Below are positions 1 to 9,241 of a stretch of 64,000 nucleotides of DNA, in pieces (position 1 is the stretch's first letter; each line of letters starts with the position of its first letter). The stretch spans positions 45,118 through 109,117 of the forward strand of contig JANXTY010000012.1 of NCBI GenBank assembly GCA_025352145.1. The letters are read 5' to 3'. Source of the DNA: Oxalobacteraceae bacterium (lineage in GTDB: Bacteria; Pseudomonadota; Gammaproteobacteria; Burkholderiales; Burkholderiaceae_D). The notes under the pieces are model-generated. The model saw nothing but the letters and a program-made list of their open reading frames with translations. It searched no databases and was not told the DNA's origin. The position numbers were made by a program, and so were the translations under genes.

Positions 1-1
1 C

Positions 2-418
2 AAAATTGAAGTGGTGTTCATCCGGCATCACACATCGGCCGCAGAAGTCGATGAACACGAGTTCTTTAATTCGCGTGAATCTGGTGGAACGGTGGTTTCT
101 TCGGCTCTGCACCTGCTCACCAAAATTATGCACGAACGTTATCCAAGCAGTGACTGGAATACGTATGTCGCCCAAGCATCGGATGGTGACAATTGGGATA
201 GCGATTCAATACTTTGCCGTCAGCTTCTCATCAATACCATCATGCCCTCTGTGCAGTATTACACCTACGTCGAAATAACCGACGGTGCCCCCCAGAATTT
301 GTGGGAAGAATACGCACAAATATCGGATCATCACCCCCATTTTGCTATGCAAAAAATAGAGAACCCAACCGACATTTATCCGGTATTTCGCGAACTTTTC
401 AAAAAACAGCCAAAGTAA
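2..418 (+). CDS. YeaH/YhbH-family (DUF444) protein, C-terminal part
   Basis: The window opens inside this gene; 138 residues and the TAA stop remain. The visible part carries FIRHHT, then [16 protein letters not shown] and VSSAL, which I recognise as the C-terminal VWA-like region of the YeaH/DUF444 family. These proteins are usually encoded between the PrkA serine kinase and SpoVR, and SpoVR does follow here 20 bases later. The trio is linked to stationary-phase and nutrient-stress responses in enterobacteria; the biochemical role is not established. The N-terminus lies outside the window. Assignment is from remembered family sequence and the SpoVR neighbour. Confidence 0.85.
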   Translation, partial: KIEVVFIRHHTSAAEVDEHEFFNSRESGGTVVSSALHLLTKIMHERYPSSDWNTYVAQASDGDNWDSDSILCRQLLINTIMPSVQYYTYVEITDGAPQNLWEEYAQISDHHPHFAMQKIENPTDIYPVFRELFKKQPK

Positions 419-438
419 CGAAACCGACGCTCAAGCCC

Positions 439-1980
439 ATGCCCAAGTTAACTACCAGAGAGAGTGAAAAGACCGCGAATCCAATGCGACTTCCCGAGCA
501 GTCTGAATGGACTTTCGAATTGATTGAGCAGGTGCATGAAGAGATTCGTCGCGTCGCTGAAAAATTCGGCCTTGATACTTATCCAAACCAGTTAGAAATA
601 ATCTCTGCCGAACAAATGATGGATGCCTACGCATCAGTAGGCATGCCCGTCTCCTATAATCACTGGTCATTCGGCAAGCATTTCATGTCCACCGAAAAAA
701 GTTATAAGCGCGGCCAAATGGGCTTGGCTTATGAGATCGTAATCAATTCCAATCCTTGCATCGCCTATTTGATGGAGGAAAACAGCCTGACCATGCAATC
801 GCTCGTAATAGCCCATGCCGCTTATGGTCATAACTCCTTCTTCAAAGGCAACTACCTGTTTCGCACCTGGACCGATGCGGAAGCCATTATCGATTACATG
901 CTCTTTGCCAAAAACTATATCGCCGAATGCGAACAACGTTATGGCATAGAGGAGGTCGAACTACTTTTGGACTCTTGTCATGCCTTACAAAACCACGGGG
1001 TTGACCGATATAAACGACCGGCCAAATTATCATTGGCTCAGGAATACGAACGTCAAAAAGACCGTGAAGCTTATGCACAATCGCAAGTGAACGATTTGTG
1101 GCGGACCCTGCCACGCCGTGAGGAAGAGGCAGAAGCTGCTACCGCACATCGATTCCCCACCGAACCAGAAGAAAATTTACTTTATTTTGTCGAAAAATAT
1201 GCGCCCTTGCTCGCGCCTTGGCAGCGCGAAATGGTGCGCATTGCACGGAAAATTTCACAATATTTCTATCCCCAACGCCAGACTCAGGTCATGAACGAAG
1301 GATGGGCTACCTTCTGGCATTACACCATTCTCAATGAGCTCTATAACGAAGGTGTAGTCGGCGATGGTTTTATGATGGAATTCTTACAAAGCCACACCAA
1401 CGTGGTCTACCAACCACCGGTTACCAGCCAATATTACAGCGGCATCAATCCCTATGCGCTCGGTTTTGCGATGATGCGCGATATCCGCCGGATCTGCGAA
1501 GAACCGACAGACGAAGATCGCACATGGTTCCCCCATATTGCCGGGACCGACTGGCAAAAAACCCTCGACTTCGCCATGCGTAATTTCAAGGATGAAAGTT
1601 TCATCGCACAGTATCTTTCACCGAAATTGATTCGCGATTTTCATTTTTTCTCCGTGTTTGATAACGACCAAAATGAGAAGCTCAATATCTCTGCAATTCA
1701 CGATGAAAGCGGCTATCGTTATGTTCGACAACAATTAGCCGACCAATATAATTTGGGCAATCGAGAACCTAATATCCAGGTCTGGTCAGTTAACACCCAT
1801 GGCGACCGCACACTGACCTTGCGCCATACCCAATTTCAGCGCCGCCCCCTTAATGACCAGGCTGAAGAAGTTCTGAAACATGTAGCCCGTCTGTGGGGAT
1901 TCGATGTTCATCTGGAAACCGTCGATCAATCAGGCGCAGTACTGAGCACGGTCGAATGCAAGCGCGAAAAACGTAAATGA
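439..1980 (+). CDS. SpoVR family protein
   Basis: The 513-residue protein is collinear with Escherichia coli YcgB/SpoVR. Conserved stretches include LDTYPNQLEIISAEQMMDAY near the N-terminus, GLAYEIVINSNPCIAYLMEE, AYGHNSFFKGNYLFR, CHALQNHGVDRYKRP, MNEGWATFWHYT and SGINPYALGFAM. SpoVR was first named for a spore cortex defect in Bacillus; in Gram-negatives it belongs to the PrkA–YeaH–SpoVR stress module and its reaction is unknown. The open frame extends upstream to 214 over the yeaH end, but similarity begins just after ATG 439; ATG 484 is the other plausible start. The gene lies 20 bases after the yeaH stop, so co-transcription is likely. Confidence 0.93.
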   Translation: MPKLTTRESEKTANPMRLPEQSEWTFELIEQVHEEIRRVAEKFGLDTYPNQLEIISAEQMMDAYASVGMPVSYNHWSFGKHFMSTEKSYKRGQMGLAYEIVINSNPCIAYLMEENSLTMQSLVIAHAAYGHNSFFKGNYLFRTWTDAEAIIDYMLFAKNYIAECEQRYGIEEVELLLDSCHALQNHGVDRYKRPAKLSLAQEYERQKDREAYAQSQVNDLWRTLPRREEEAEAATAHRFPTEPEENLLYFVEKYAPLLAPWQREMVRIARKISQYFYPQRQTQVMNEGWATFWHYTILNELYNEGVVGDGFMMEFLQSHTNVVYQPPVTSQYYSGINPYALGFAMMRDIRRICEEPTDEDRTWFPHIAGTDWQKTLDFAMRNFKDESFIAQYLSPKLIRDFHFFSVFDNDQNEKLNISAIHDESGYRYVRQQLADQYNLGNREPNIQVWSVNTHGDRTLTLRHTQFQRRPLNDQAEEVLKHVARLWGFDVHLETVDQSGAVLSTVECKREKRK

Positions 1981-1989
1981 AACCCAATA

Positions 1990-2027
1990 GAAACTGCGAA
2001 GCGGTCAACTGCCGTTTCTAGGTTAAA
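1990..2027. repeat. 38-bp dispersed repeat, copy 1
   Basis: A 38-bp segment matches 59431–59468 in the same orientation at 34 of 38 positions (shared core AGCGGTCA, then CTGCCGTTTCT and GGTTAAA). In this copy the flanks TAGAAAC and GTTTCTA can pair. It sits between spoVR and the metallopeptidase gene. Nature unknown. Confidence 0.6.
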
Positions 2028-2033
2028 TAACCC

Positions 2034-2810
2034 ATGGAAAAACAAACCCGCTACACTCGTTATCTAATTTTTTTATTGTTTTTGCTTGGCTTCGCAGGTA
2101 ATAATTTTTATGCCTATTGGAAAGTGCATCATTGGGAAAAACCATTTGTCGTTAGGGTCTATATCAACAACGGCGATGGGCGAAAAAGCACTGACGAGTA
2201 CCTCGCCTCACTGACAGGGGATGATTTCAAAGAAATTGCCACCTTTACCAATTCCGAAGCCATGAGATATCGCTTTCGAAGCGATGCAATCCTGATTCAA
2301 CTCAGCAAAAAAAGAGTCATTTCTTTGACGCAGCCTCCAAGCGAACCAACTGCTTTTAGTAATATGTATTGGAGTCTGCATTTTCGGGCATGGTCCAATC
2401 TGTACCAATATCAAGACAACGATAAGAGTCCTGATGTCGCTCTGTTTTTGTCCTATTTTGACCCTGAGATAACACACCAACTGAGCCATTCTGTTGGTCT
2501 AAACGGCGGGAGAGTCGCACTCGTAAACCTGTTTGCGAGCAAGGAATATCAGGGATCGAATAATGTTGTCATCACCCATGAGATGTTGCATACTTTTGGC
2601 GCTAGCGACAAATACGATCAAAGCAATAACCCACTTTTCCCGATCGGTTATGCAGATCCCCTAAAGATGCCCACGTTCCCTCAAGAAAGAGCAGAAATTA
2701 TGGGCGGGAGAATTCCGATTTCAAGCCATACTTCGGTGATTCCAAAAAATTTGGCAGAAGTCGTTATTGGAGAAACGACCGCTGCAGAAATTCAATGGCT
2801 AGGACGGTAG
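2034..2810 (+). CDS. Putative membrane-anchored or secreted zinc metallopeptidase
   Basis: I do not recognise a named family. The 258-residue protein has an uncleaved or signal-type hydrophobic segment at about residues 9–24 (YLIFLLFLLGFAG). At residues 182–186 lies HEMLH, followed by TFGASDKYD. This HExxHxxGxxDxY arrangement is typical of metzincin-like zinc peptidases, with the two histidines and a later residue binding zinc and the glutamate acting as base. The active site would be periplasmic. It stands alone between spoVR (54 bases upstream) and a convergent DUF1415 gene. Activity and substrate are inferred from the motif only. Confidence 0.65.
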   Translation: MEKQTRYTRYLIFLLFLLGFAGNNFYAYWKVHHWEKPFVVRVYINNGDGRKSTDEYLASLTGDDFKEIATFTNSEAMRYRFRSDAILIQLSKKRVISLTQPPSEPTAFSNMYWSLHFRAWSNLYQYQDNDKSPDVALFLSYFDPEITHQLSHSVGLNGGRVALVNLFASKEYQGSNNVVITHEMLHTFGASDKYDQSNNPLFPIGYADPLKMPTFPQERAEIMGGRIPISSHTSVIPKNLAEVVIGETTAAEIQWLGR

Positions 2811-2823
2811 TCAATTATTCAAA

Positions 2824-3384
2824 TTAATCGTTCTTGCGTATCAATAAATCGGCCCACCCCTCACGACCTAAGCGGCGCACCGCCTCAATATTTTTATCAA
2901 AGATGTCAGCAGCATCAGGAAACGCCGCTACTGCACGCTCGATACTGGACTCACGTAATAAATGCAATATCGGATAGGGCGAACGATTGGTGTTGTTGTC
3001 GATATCATCGACCTGCGTATCTGCAAACTGATATTGTGGATGAAAACTGGCAATTTGAAGCACGCCCACTAAATCCAATGCATCTAAGGAAGCATCGGCA
3101 ACCGCCAGGAAATCGTTGTAATCCAAAAAATCATGCAACACGTGCGGGTGAATGAGCAACGTGGTGTCATGCCCGTCGGGATCAGCCGAAGCCAACATCT
3201 GCAATTCCGCCACCAATTCGAGTTCCAATTGTTCGACACTCGTGGCAGCACTAAGCGCAAAACGAATCTGTTTTTTGACGTATACCGCTTTGGCAAATGG
3301 GCATAAATTTAGGCCGATTACGGCCTGCTCAAGCCATACTTCTATATCGGCAAGAATTTTGTCATCGCTTACAGTTGGGGGCAT
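2824..3384 (-). CDS. DUF1415 family protein
   Basis: The 186-residue cytoplasmic protein matches the DUF1415 pattern as I remember it: WLEQAVIGLNLCPFAKAVY near residues 18–36, a central LLIHPHVLHDFLDYNDFL and FHPQYQFADTQVDD, then RSPYPILHLLRE. The family has no established function; conserved Cys and His residues suggest metal or cofactor chemistry, but that is speculation. It is transcribed toward the metallopeptidase gene, with 13 bases between the two stops. The start is ATG followed by PPTVSDD. Confidence 0.85.
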   Translation of the reverse strand: MPPTVSDDKILADIEVWLEQAVIGLNLCPFAKAVYVKKQIRFALSAATSVEQLELELVAELQMLASADPDGHDTTLLIHPHVLHDFLDYNDFLAVADASLDALDLVGVLQIASFHPQYQFADTQVDDIDNNTNRSPYPILHLLRESSIERAVAAFPDAADIFDKNIEAVRRLGREGWADLLIRKND

Positions 3385-3555
3385 ATTTATTCCCTACTCC
3401 TAAAACATGAAAGGCACTCAAACACAACCAGCATTATTGCCTCGAAACAAGGTGCGCCTCAACACAAAATTGGGCGCCCCAAGGTAGAAAAACGATACAA
3501 TGCAGCCTGATCTTTTGGTTGGGACTTACCTAGTCCGATAAACAAATAAAGCATT

Positions 3556-3957
3556 ATGAAACTCCACGCGACAACGACACAACAATATCAAACTATTACG
3601 GCATATGACAAAAACAGTGTCGAAATTAATGCTGTACGTTTTTATCATAGCCTGGTGGTATTGCCCGAAGTCCCACCAACGGCCTGGCCCGTTGTCTCCT
3701 TTGACGAATTGGCCGCACCCCATTTCATACAAATCGGAGAGTACGCGCCTGACGTTGTCATTCTCGGCACAGGTCAACGCCAACGTTTCGTCCATCCGAA
3801 GTTTATTAACGCACTCACTATGCGCCGCATTGGTGTGGAGTGCATGGATAGCCAGGCAGCATGCCGCACTTACAATATTCTGATGGCCGAAGGGCGCAAA
3901 GTGGCTCTGGCCTTGATTCTCGATAATAAAAACAGTGATAACCCCTCTCCCACATGA
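3556..3957 (+). CDS. Mth938-like domain protein
   Basis: The 133-residue protein has the Mth938-like (formerly DUF498) pattern: an initial strand with NAVRFYHSLVVLP, a middle APDVVILGTGQRQRF, and a C-terminal GVECMDSQAACRTYNILMAEGRKVALALIL. The fold is a three-layer sandwich also seen in the mitochondrial complex I assembly factor NDUFAF3; the bacterial role is unknown. Its stop overlaps the ATG of the following ArnT-like gene by four bases (ATGA), so the two are probably translationally coupled at the head of the arn cluster. That placement may be simple co-transcription rather than shared function. Confidence 0.85.
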   Translation: MKLHATTTQQYQTITAYDKNSVEINAVRFYHSLVVLPEVPPTAWPVVSFDELAAPHFIQIGEYAPDVVILGTGQRQRFVHPKFINALTMRRIGVECMDSQAACRTYNILMAEGRKVALALILDNKNSDNPSPT

Positions 3958-5621
3958 CCGACTTGCATCGTTCCAAGCCCTTTCTTTGGGCGCTATTCCT
4001 CCTCTTTTCTCTCATCTGGTTTTATGTGCTCGGCATCCGTACTCTAGTTGCACCGGATGAAGGCCGCTACGCTGAGATGGCGCGTGAAATGCTGCTTTCT
4101 GGCGATTGGATCACACCACGCCTTAACGGTATTAAATATTTTGAAAAACCACCCTTACAGATATGGATGACGGCGCTGGCCTTCCACTATTTTGGCTTAG
4201 GTGAATGGCAAGCACGCTTGTGGACGGGCCTTTCTGGATTCATGAGCATTTTTTTGGTCGCTTATACCGGTCGCACCATTTTTAATGAACGCATCGGTTT
4301 TTATGCTGCATTGGTATTAGCATCAAGTTTGTTCTGGGTAGGGGCTAGCCAGTTTAATTCGCTGGATATGGGCGTATCGGGAATGATGACCATTACCTTA
4401 TGTGCGCTGCTCATTGCACAGCGCGATGCAGCCAGTGCGCATGAACGGCGTAACTCGATGTTGATCTGCTGGGCCGGTATGGCGTTGGCCGTATTATCCA
4501 AAGGCTTGATCGGTCTTTTAATCCCTGGTGCCGTGCTGGTGATTTACACGCTGCTCGCACGTGATTGGGCAATCTGGTCACGGCTGCATATGGGCAAGGG
4601 ATTGCTATTGTTTTTTGCTATTGTGACGCCTTGGCACGCCCTGGTATCGCAGAAAAACCCAGAATTCGCCTACTTTTATTTTATTCATGAGCATTTCGAA
4701 CGCTTTCTCACCAAATCGCATCACCGGGAAGGCGCATGGTATTACTTCATCGCTATTCTGCTACCCGGCATCTTGCCATGGTTAGGTACTTTGCTACACA
4801 GCTTCGCGCAAGGTTTCCGCAGCAAGCCATTTTCTGTTTTCAAACCCAAATTAATGCTGCTAGTTTGGATCGCATTCATCTTCTTCTTTTTTAGCTATTC
4901 CACCTCCAAATTGCCAGGGTATATTTTGCCCATCTTTCCCGCACTGGCTTTATTGATTGCGGTCCATTTGGAAAAAGCATCCCGTAAAAATCGGATACTG
5001 ACCGCAGGATTGATGGCCTTGGTTGGCGCAATAGGCTTGGCGTTCGTACCGAAAATGGCCCGACTCAGCGCTGATCCACAGATCATTACGCTGTATCAGG
5101 CATATCAACCGTGGGTAATGGCCGCCTGCTTTGTGGCGATGATGGGCGGTGCACTATCGTGGTTATATGTCAAACAATTACGACGCGACCTCAGTGTGCT
5201 CGCGCTGGCGGGGGCTGGGTTTATTTCCGCGCAACTTGTGCTAACTGGCTATCAACCCTATGGCAATTATCGAGCTGGCTTGCCGTTGGTGGCAGCGATC
5301 CAAGCCGAACTGACACCCCAGACAACCCTCTATTCCGTTGGAATATATGAGCAGTCGCTGACCTTCTACCTGCGTCACACCGTCACCTTGGTTGACTATA
5401 CGGATGAATTCTCTTTCGGATTATCCCAAGAGCCACAGCGAGGGATTCCCACCCGCGAGGCCTTCATGGAGCAGTGGCGCCACGATCCGGCGGCCATTGC
5501 CATTACCAGTCCACGCATTTTTACCGACTTCCAGAGAAGCGGTTTACCGATGCGTGTGCTGGCCCAAGATGCAGATCGCGTCATCATTTCCAATGTCTTG
5601 AAAATAGTACTTCCTAATTGA
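3954..5621 (+). CDS. arnT: ArnT-like glycosyltransferase 39 family membrane enzyme
   Basis: The 555-residue polytopic inner-membrane protein belongs to the GT39/PMT-like family. After the first membrane segment comes the periplasmic motif VAPDEGRYAEMAREM, whose acidic residues are catalytic in ArnT, followed by about a dozen hydrophobic helices. ArnT transfers 4-amino-4-deoxy-L-arabinose from undecaprenyl phosphate to lipid A phosphates, lowering the negative charge and giving polymyxin resistance. The role here is supported by the complete set of arn genes downstream. A different sugar donor cannot be excluded because GT39 enzymes vary in specificity. Confidence 0.85.
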   Translation: MTDLHRSKPFLWALFLLFSLIWFYVLGIRTLVAPDEGRYAEMAREMLLSGDWITPRLNGIKYFEKPPLQIWMTALAFHYFGLGEWQARLWTGLSGFMSIFLVAYTGRTIFNERIGFYAALVLASSLFWVGASQFNSLDMGVSGMMTITLCALLIAQRDAASAHERRNSMLICWAGMALAVLSKGLIGLLIPGAVLVIYTLLARDWAIWSRLHMGKGLLLFFAIVTPWHALVSQKNPEFAYFYFIHEHFERFLTKSHHREGAWYYFIAILLPGILPWLGTLLHSFAQGFRSKPFSVFKPKLMLLVWIAFIFFFFSYSTSKLPGYILPIFPALALLIAVHLEKASRKNRILTAGLMALVGAIGLAFVPKMARLSADPQIITLYQAYQPWVMAACFVAMMGGALSWLYVKQLRRDLSVLALAGAGFISAQLVLTGYQPYGNYRAGLPLVAAIQAELTPQTTLYSVGIYEQSLTFYLRHTVTLVDYTDEFSFGLSQEPQRGIPTREAFMEQWRHDPAAIAITSPRIFTDFQRSGLPMRVLAQDADRVIISNVLKIVLPN

Positions 5622-5663
5622 TATAACACACCAACACACCTCCCTATTTCCTCGAAAAAGTAT

Positions 5664-6035
5664 ATGAACTTGAGCACATTCGGCTTTATCTTCACCGGTA
5701 TCTGCTTGAACGCCATCGCGCAATTGCTGCTCAAAATGGGCACCAATGCAGTCGGTGCAATTCATCTGACAGCGGATAATTGGTTCCCCATTAGTGTGAA
5801 GCTGGCCACCCAATTGCCTATCATCGGAGGCTTGACTTGCTATGGGTTGTCGGTGGTTGTCTGGATTATCGGCTTGTCGCGTATACCGGTGACCATCGCC
5901 TACCCTTTGCTATCGCTCGGTTATATCGTCAACGCAATCGGGGCCTGGTATTTTTTAGGTGAAGTCATTTCTGCACAGCGGATGCTGTCGATCGGCATTA
6001 TCGTGGTCGGCGTAATATTGCTGGTGCGTAGTTGA
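5664..6035 (+). CDS. EmrE/SMR-type transporter subunit, probable Ara4N-lipid flippase
   Basis: This 123-residue protein has four predicted membrane helices typical of small multidrug-resistance-like DMT proteins, including TIAYPLLSLGYIVNAIGAWYF and a hydrophobic C-terminus. In E. coli the ArnE and ArnF subunits together flip undecaprenyl-phosphate-aminoarabinose to the periplasmic face. Here only one such subunit is present, between arnT and arnB, so it may work as a homodimer or pair with a protein encoded elsewhere. It starts 42 bases after arnT. The transport role is inferred from family and position. Confidence 0.8.
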   Translation: MNLSTFGFIFTGICLNAIAQLLLKMGTNAVGAIHLTADNWFPISVKLATQLPIIGGLTCYGLSVVVWIIGLSRIPVTIAYPLLSLGYIVNAIGAWYFLGEVISAQRMLSIGIIVVGVILLVRS

Positions 6036-6148
6036 GGTGCGCATTGAGGGATGTTATTGAGATGCGGTATGGAATTGCATTTTGCGCATCCACATGCCCG
6101 CTCAATTTCACTTGCTTCCGCTAATTTTTTCTGCCATTTAAACATCCA

Positions 6149-7285
6149 ATGACCGCCATCAAAAATCAGATTTTCCTCCCCTTCTCCCGGCCCACCATCG
6201 ACGAAGCAACCATCGCTGCCGTGGGCGAAGTATTGCGCTCCGGCTGGATCACTAGCGGTCCCAAAGTACAGGCATTTGAAGCACTGCTGTCAACGTATTT
6301 TGGCGGACGTCCAGTACGTACCTTCAACTCCGGCACCTGCACGATGGAAATCGCCTTGCGCATTGCGGGCATCGGTATCGGCGATGAGGTCATCACCACG
6401 CCGATATCCTGGGTCGCCACCGCTAATGTCATTATCGAGGTCGGTGCCATACCCGTCTTTGCCGACATCGATCCCATCACGCGCAATATCGATCTGGGCA
6501 AAATGGAAGCAGCCATTACCCCCCGCACCAAGGCTATCATTCCGGTCTACCTATCCGGTTTGCCTGTCGATATGGATCGCTTATATGCCATCGCAAAAAA
6601 ACACCATTTGCGGGTCATTGAAGATGCGGCCCAAGCCATCGGATCATGTTGGCAAGGTCGCCGCATCGGCGCGTTTGGTGACTTCGCCTCATTCAGTTTT
6701 CAGGCTAACAAAAACATCACGACCGGCGAAGGTGGCTGCCTGGTATTAAATACTGTAGAAGAAGCGCGATTAGCCGAAAAATATCGTCTGCAAGGCGTCA
6801 CCCGCAACGGACTCGACGGCATCGATGTCGATGTGCTGGGCGGAAAATATAATATGACCGATATGACTGCCGCTATCGGTCTGGGGCAAATGGCTAATAT
6901 CGAAGCGATCACTGCGCATCGGTGTGCGCTTGCGCAACATTATTTTTCCGCGTTCGGCGACACTTTCGAAACCGACACTGGCGCGCAACTGCCGGTGGCT
7001 GATTTCGAGAACAGCAATTGGCATCTCTTCCAAATTATTTTGCCCGACCACATCAAACGCGCTGACTTCATGACAAAGATGATGGAACACAATATCGGCA
7101 TCGGCTTTCACTACGCGCCCATTCACCTGTTTACCCTCTACCGTGAACGCGGCTTTAGCGAAGGCATGTTCCCTATAGCGGAACGAGTAGGGCGTCAAAC
7201 CGTTACTTTGCCCCTGTTCTATGCAATGACTACTGCCGATGTAGAACGCGCAGCAGACGCGGTAAAATCCGTTCTTCAACAATAA
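6149..7285 (+). CDS. arnB: UDP-4-amino-4-deoxy-L-arabinose aminotransferase
   Basis: The 378-residue protein is a DegT/DnrJ/EryC1-type PLP enzyme, close to the usual ArnB length. Recognisable parts are PFSRPTIDEATIAAVGEVL at the N-terminus, TFNSGTCTMEIALRIAGIG, EDAAQAIGSCWQGR, and ANKNITTGEGG, which contains the lysine that forms the internal aldimine. It transfers an amino group from glutamate to UDP-4-keto-pentose in the cytoplasm. The gene is followed 12 bases later by arnC. Confidence 0.92.
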   Translation: MTAIKNQIFLPFSRPTIDEATIAAVGEVLRSGWITSGPKVQAFEALLSTYFGGRPVRTFNSGTCTMEIALRIAGIGIGDEVITTPISWVATANVIIEVGAIPVFADIDPITRNIDLGKMEAAITPRTKAIIPVYLSGLPVDMDRLYAIAKKHHLRVIEDAAQAIGSCWQGRRIGAFGDFASFSFQANKNITTGEGGCLVLNTVEEARLAEKYRLQGVTRNGLDGIDVDVLGGKYNMTDMTAAIGLGQMANIEAITAHRCALAQHYFSAFGDTFETDTGAQLPVADFENSNWHLFQIILPDHIKRADFMTKMMEHNIGIGFHYAPIHLFTLYRERGFSEGMFPIAERVGRQTVTLPLFYAMTTADVERAADAVKSVLQQ

Positions 7286-7297
7286 AACCCTGTTTCA

Positions 7298-8290
7298 ATG
7301 AAACCAGAACTCTCCGTCGTCATCCCTATTTATAACGAAGAGGCCGGCTTGTCCCACCTTTTCGCACGCCTCTACCCCGCCCTCGATGCGCTCGCCATCC
7401 ATTACGAAATCATTTTCGTCAATGACGGCAGCCGCGACCAATCAGTCAACATCCTGGCCGATCAATTTCGCCTGCGGCCCGACGTAACGCGAGTCATTTT
7501 ATTTAATGGAAATTACGGTCAGCACATGGCAATTCTGGCCGGATTCGAAGCCACGCGCGGCGAAATCATGGTTACCCTCGATGCCGATTTACAGAATCCG
7601 CCCGAAGAAATCGGCAATCTGGTGGCCAAGATGCGCGAAGGTTACGATTATGTCGGCTCGATCCGCCGCAAGCGACAAGATTCCGCATGGCGTACTATCG
7701 CCTCAAAAAGCATGAACCGTCTGCGCGAAAGAATCACGCGCATCAAAATCACCGACCAAGGCAATATGCTGCGCGCCTATCGACGCAACGTCATCGACCT
7801 CATCAATCAATGCGGTGAAGTCAATACTTTCGTACCAGCGCTAGCGTATACCTTCGCCCGCAAACCCACAGAAATCACCGTGGAGCATGAACAACGTTCC
7901 GCCGGAGAATCGAAATACTCACTCTATAGCCTCATCCGCCTCAACTTCGATTTGGTAACAGGTTTCTCGCTAGTGCCCTTGCAATTGTTCTCGATGCTCG
8001 GCATGGTGCTCTCGCTTGGCTCGGCGGCATTAGTTGTTTTGCTCTTGGTTCGCCGCTTTGTTCTGGGTGCCGAAGCCGAAGGACTATTTACGCTATTCGC
8101 CATCGCATTTTTTATGATGGGCGTAATCCTGTTCGGTATCGGATTACTGGGTGAATATATCGGCCGTATTTTCCAACAGGTACGCGCCCGCCCGCGCTAT
8201 GTCGTGCAAGCCATCCTGCAAGAATTGCCTATCGACGAATATCTCAACGCACAGGACAGGGCTGAGAAACGCACCGTTTCACGCACATGA
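7298..8290 (+). CDS. arnC: Undecaprenyl-phosphate aminoarabinose transferase
   Basis: The 330-residue protein starts with a GT2 catalytic domain (ELSVVIPIYNEEAGL, VNDGSRDQS, TLDADLQNPPEEI with the metal-binding acidic residues) and ends with two membrane helices at roughly residues 230–290. This is the ArnC architecture: transfer of formylated aminoarabinose from UDP to undecaprenyl phosphate at the inner face of the membrane. Its TGA stop overlaps the ATG of the next gene (ATGA), indicating coupled translation. Related GT2 enzymes for other polyprenyl sugars exist, but the operon context favours ArnC. Confidence 0.92.
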   Translation: MKPELSVVIPIYNEEAGLSHLFARLYPALDALAIHYEIIFVNDGSRDQSVNILADQFRLRPDVTRVILFNGNYGQHMAILAGFEATRGEIMVTLDADLQNPPEEIGNLVAKMREGYDYVGSIRRKRQDSAWRTIASKSMNRLRERITRIKITDQGNMLRAYRRNVIDLINQCGEVNTFVPALAYTFARKPTEITVEHEQRSAGESKYSLYSLIRLNFDLVTGFSLVPLQLFSMLGMVLSLGSAALVVLLLVRRFVLGAEAEGLFTLFAIAFFMMGVILFGIGLLGEYIGRIFQQVRARPRYVVQAILQELPIDEYLNAQDRAEKRTVSRT

Positions 8291-9210
8291 AAAAAACCGC
8301 TGTCGTTTTTGCCTACCATAATGTCGGTGTGCGCTGCCTCAAAGTATTATTAGCGCGTGGTATCGATGTTCGATTGGTTGTCACCCACGAAGATAATCCA
8401 GCAGAAACTATCTGGTTCGAATCGGTGGCTACGCTGTGCAAGGATCAAGGCATTGACTTCATCAGCCCCACTCAAGCAACGTCTCCCGAGTTGTTTGCAC
8501 AGGTTCAAGCCATTGCGCCCGACTTCATTTTCAGTTTTTATTATCGCAACATGCTGCCGGTCACATTGCTCGCCTGCGCAAAACAGGGGGCCTACAATTT
8601 GCACGGCTCCTTACTCCCCAAATTTCGTGGCCGCGTTCCCGTCAATTGGGCGGTATTGCACGGCGAAACAGAAACCGGGGTGACCTTGCATGAAATGGCA
8701 GCCAAACCCGATGCCGGCGCCATACTCGCACAGACATCGGTGCCGATTCTGCCCGACGACACAGCTTACGAGGTGTTTGGCAAGCTCACCGTCGCGGCAG
8801 AGCAAACGTTGTGGAATATTCTTCCCGCATTGTTGGCAAACGACATCCAAAAATTGCCTAACGACTTATCCAGAGGCAGCTATTTCGGTGGTCGCAAGCC
8901 AGAAGATGGTCACATTGATTGGACGCAATCCGCGCAAATCCTCTACAACCTCCATCGGGCTGTTGCCCCGCCCTACCCCGGCGCTTTCACTCACATCGCA
9001 GGACAAACCTTCACCATTGGCAAAGCTCGACTCGTCCCAACCGTGCCCCCGACATGTCAAAATTTGCCGCTAGGCTTGGCAGTAGTGGATAATTGCATCT
9101 TTGGCGTATGCGGAGATGCTCGCCTCTTACACATTACCGAGTTGCTGGCGAATGGAAAACCTGTCTCGCCAGCGGAATTACAACGTGTCATTTGCCTCGT
9201 GCCGGAATGA
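8287..9210 (+). CDS. arnA: ArnA formyltransferase half, separate gene
   Basis: The 307-residue protein corresponds to the N-terminal half of E. coli ArnA. NLHGSLLPKFRGRVPVNWA carries the catalytic Asn and His of the formyltransferase fold, and KPDAGAIL carries the conserved Asp. It would formylate UDP-aminoarabinose using 10-formyl-tetrahydrofolate. In enterobacteria this domain is fused to the decarboxylase; here the two are separate genes 31 bases apart. The start overlaps the arnC stop by four bases. Confidence 0.9.
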   Translation: MKKTAVVFAYHNVGVRCLKVLLARGIDVRLVVTHEDNPAETIWFESVATLCKDQGIDFISPTQATSPELFAQVQAIAPDFIFSFYYRNMLPVTLLACAKQGAYNLHGSLLPKFRGRVPVNWAVLHGETETGVTLHEMAAKPDAGAILAQTSVPILPDDTAYEVFGKLTVAAEQTLWNILPALLANDIQKLPNDLSRGSYFGGRKPEDGHIDWTQSAQILYNLHRAVAPPYPGAFTHIAGQTFTIGKARLVPTVPPTCQNLPLGLAVVDNCIFGVCGDARLLHITELLANGKPVSPAELQRVICLVPE

Positions 9211-9241
9211 CCACCCAATAAAGAAATTCAAAAAAATTCAC

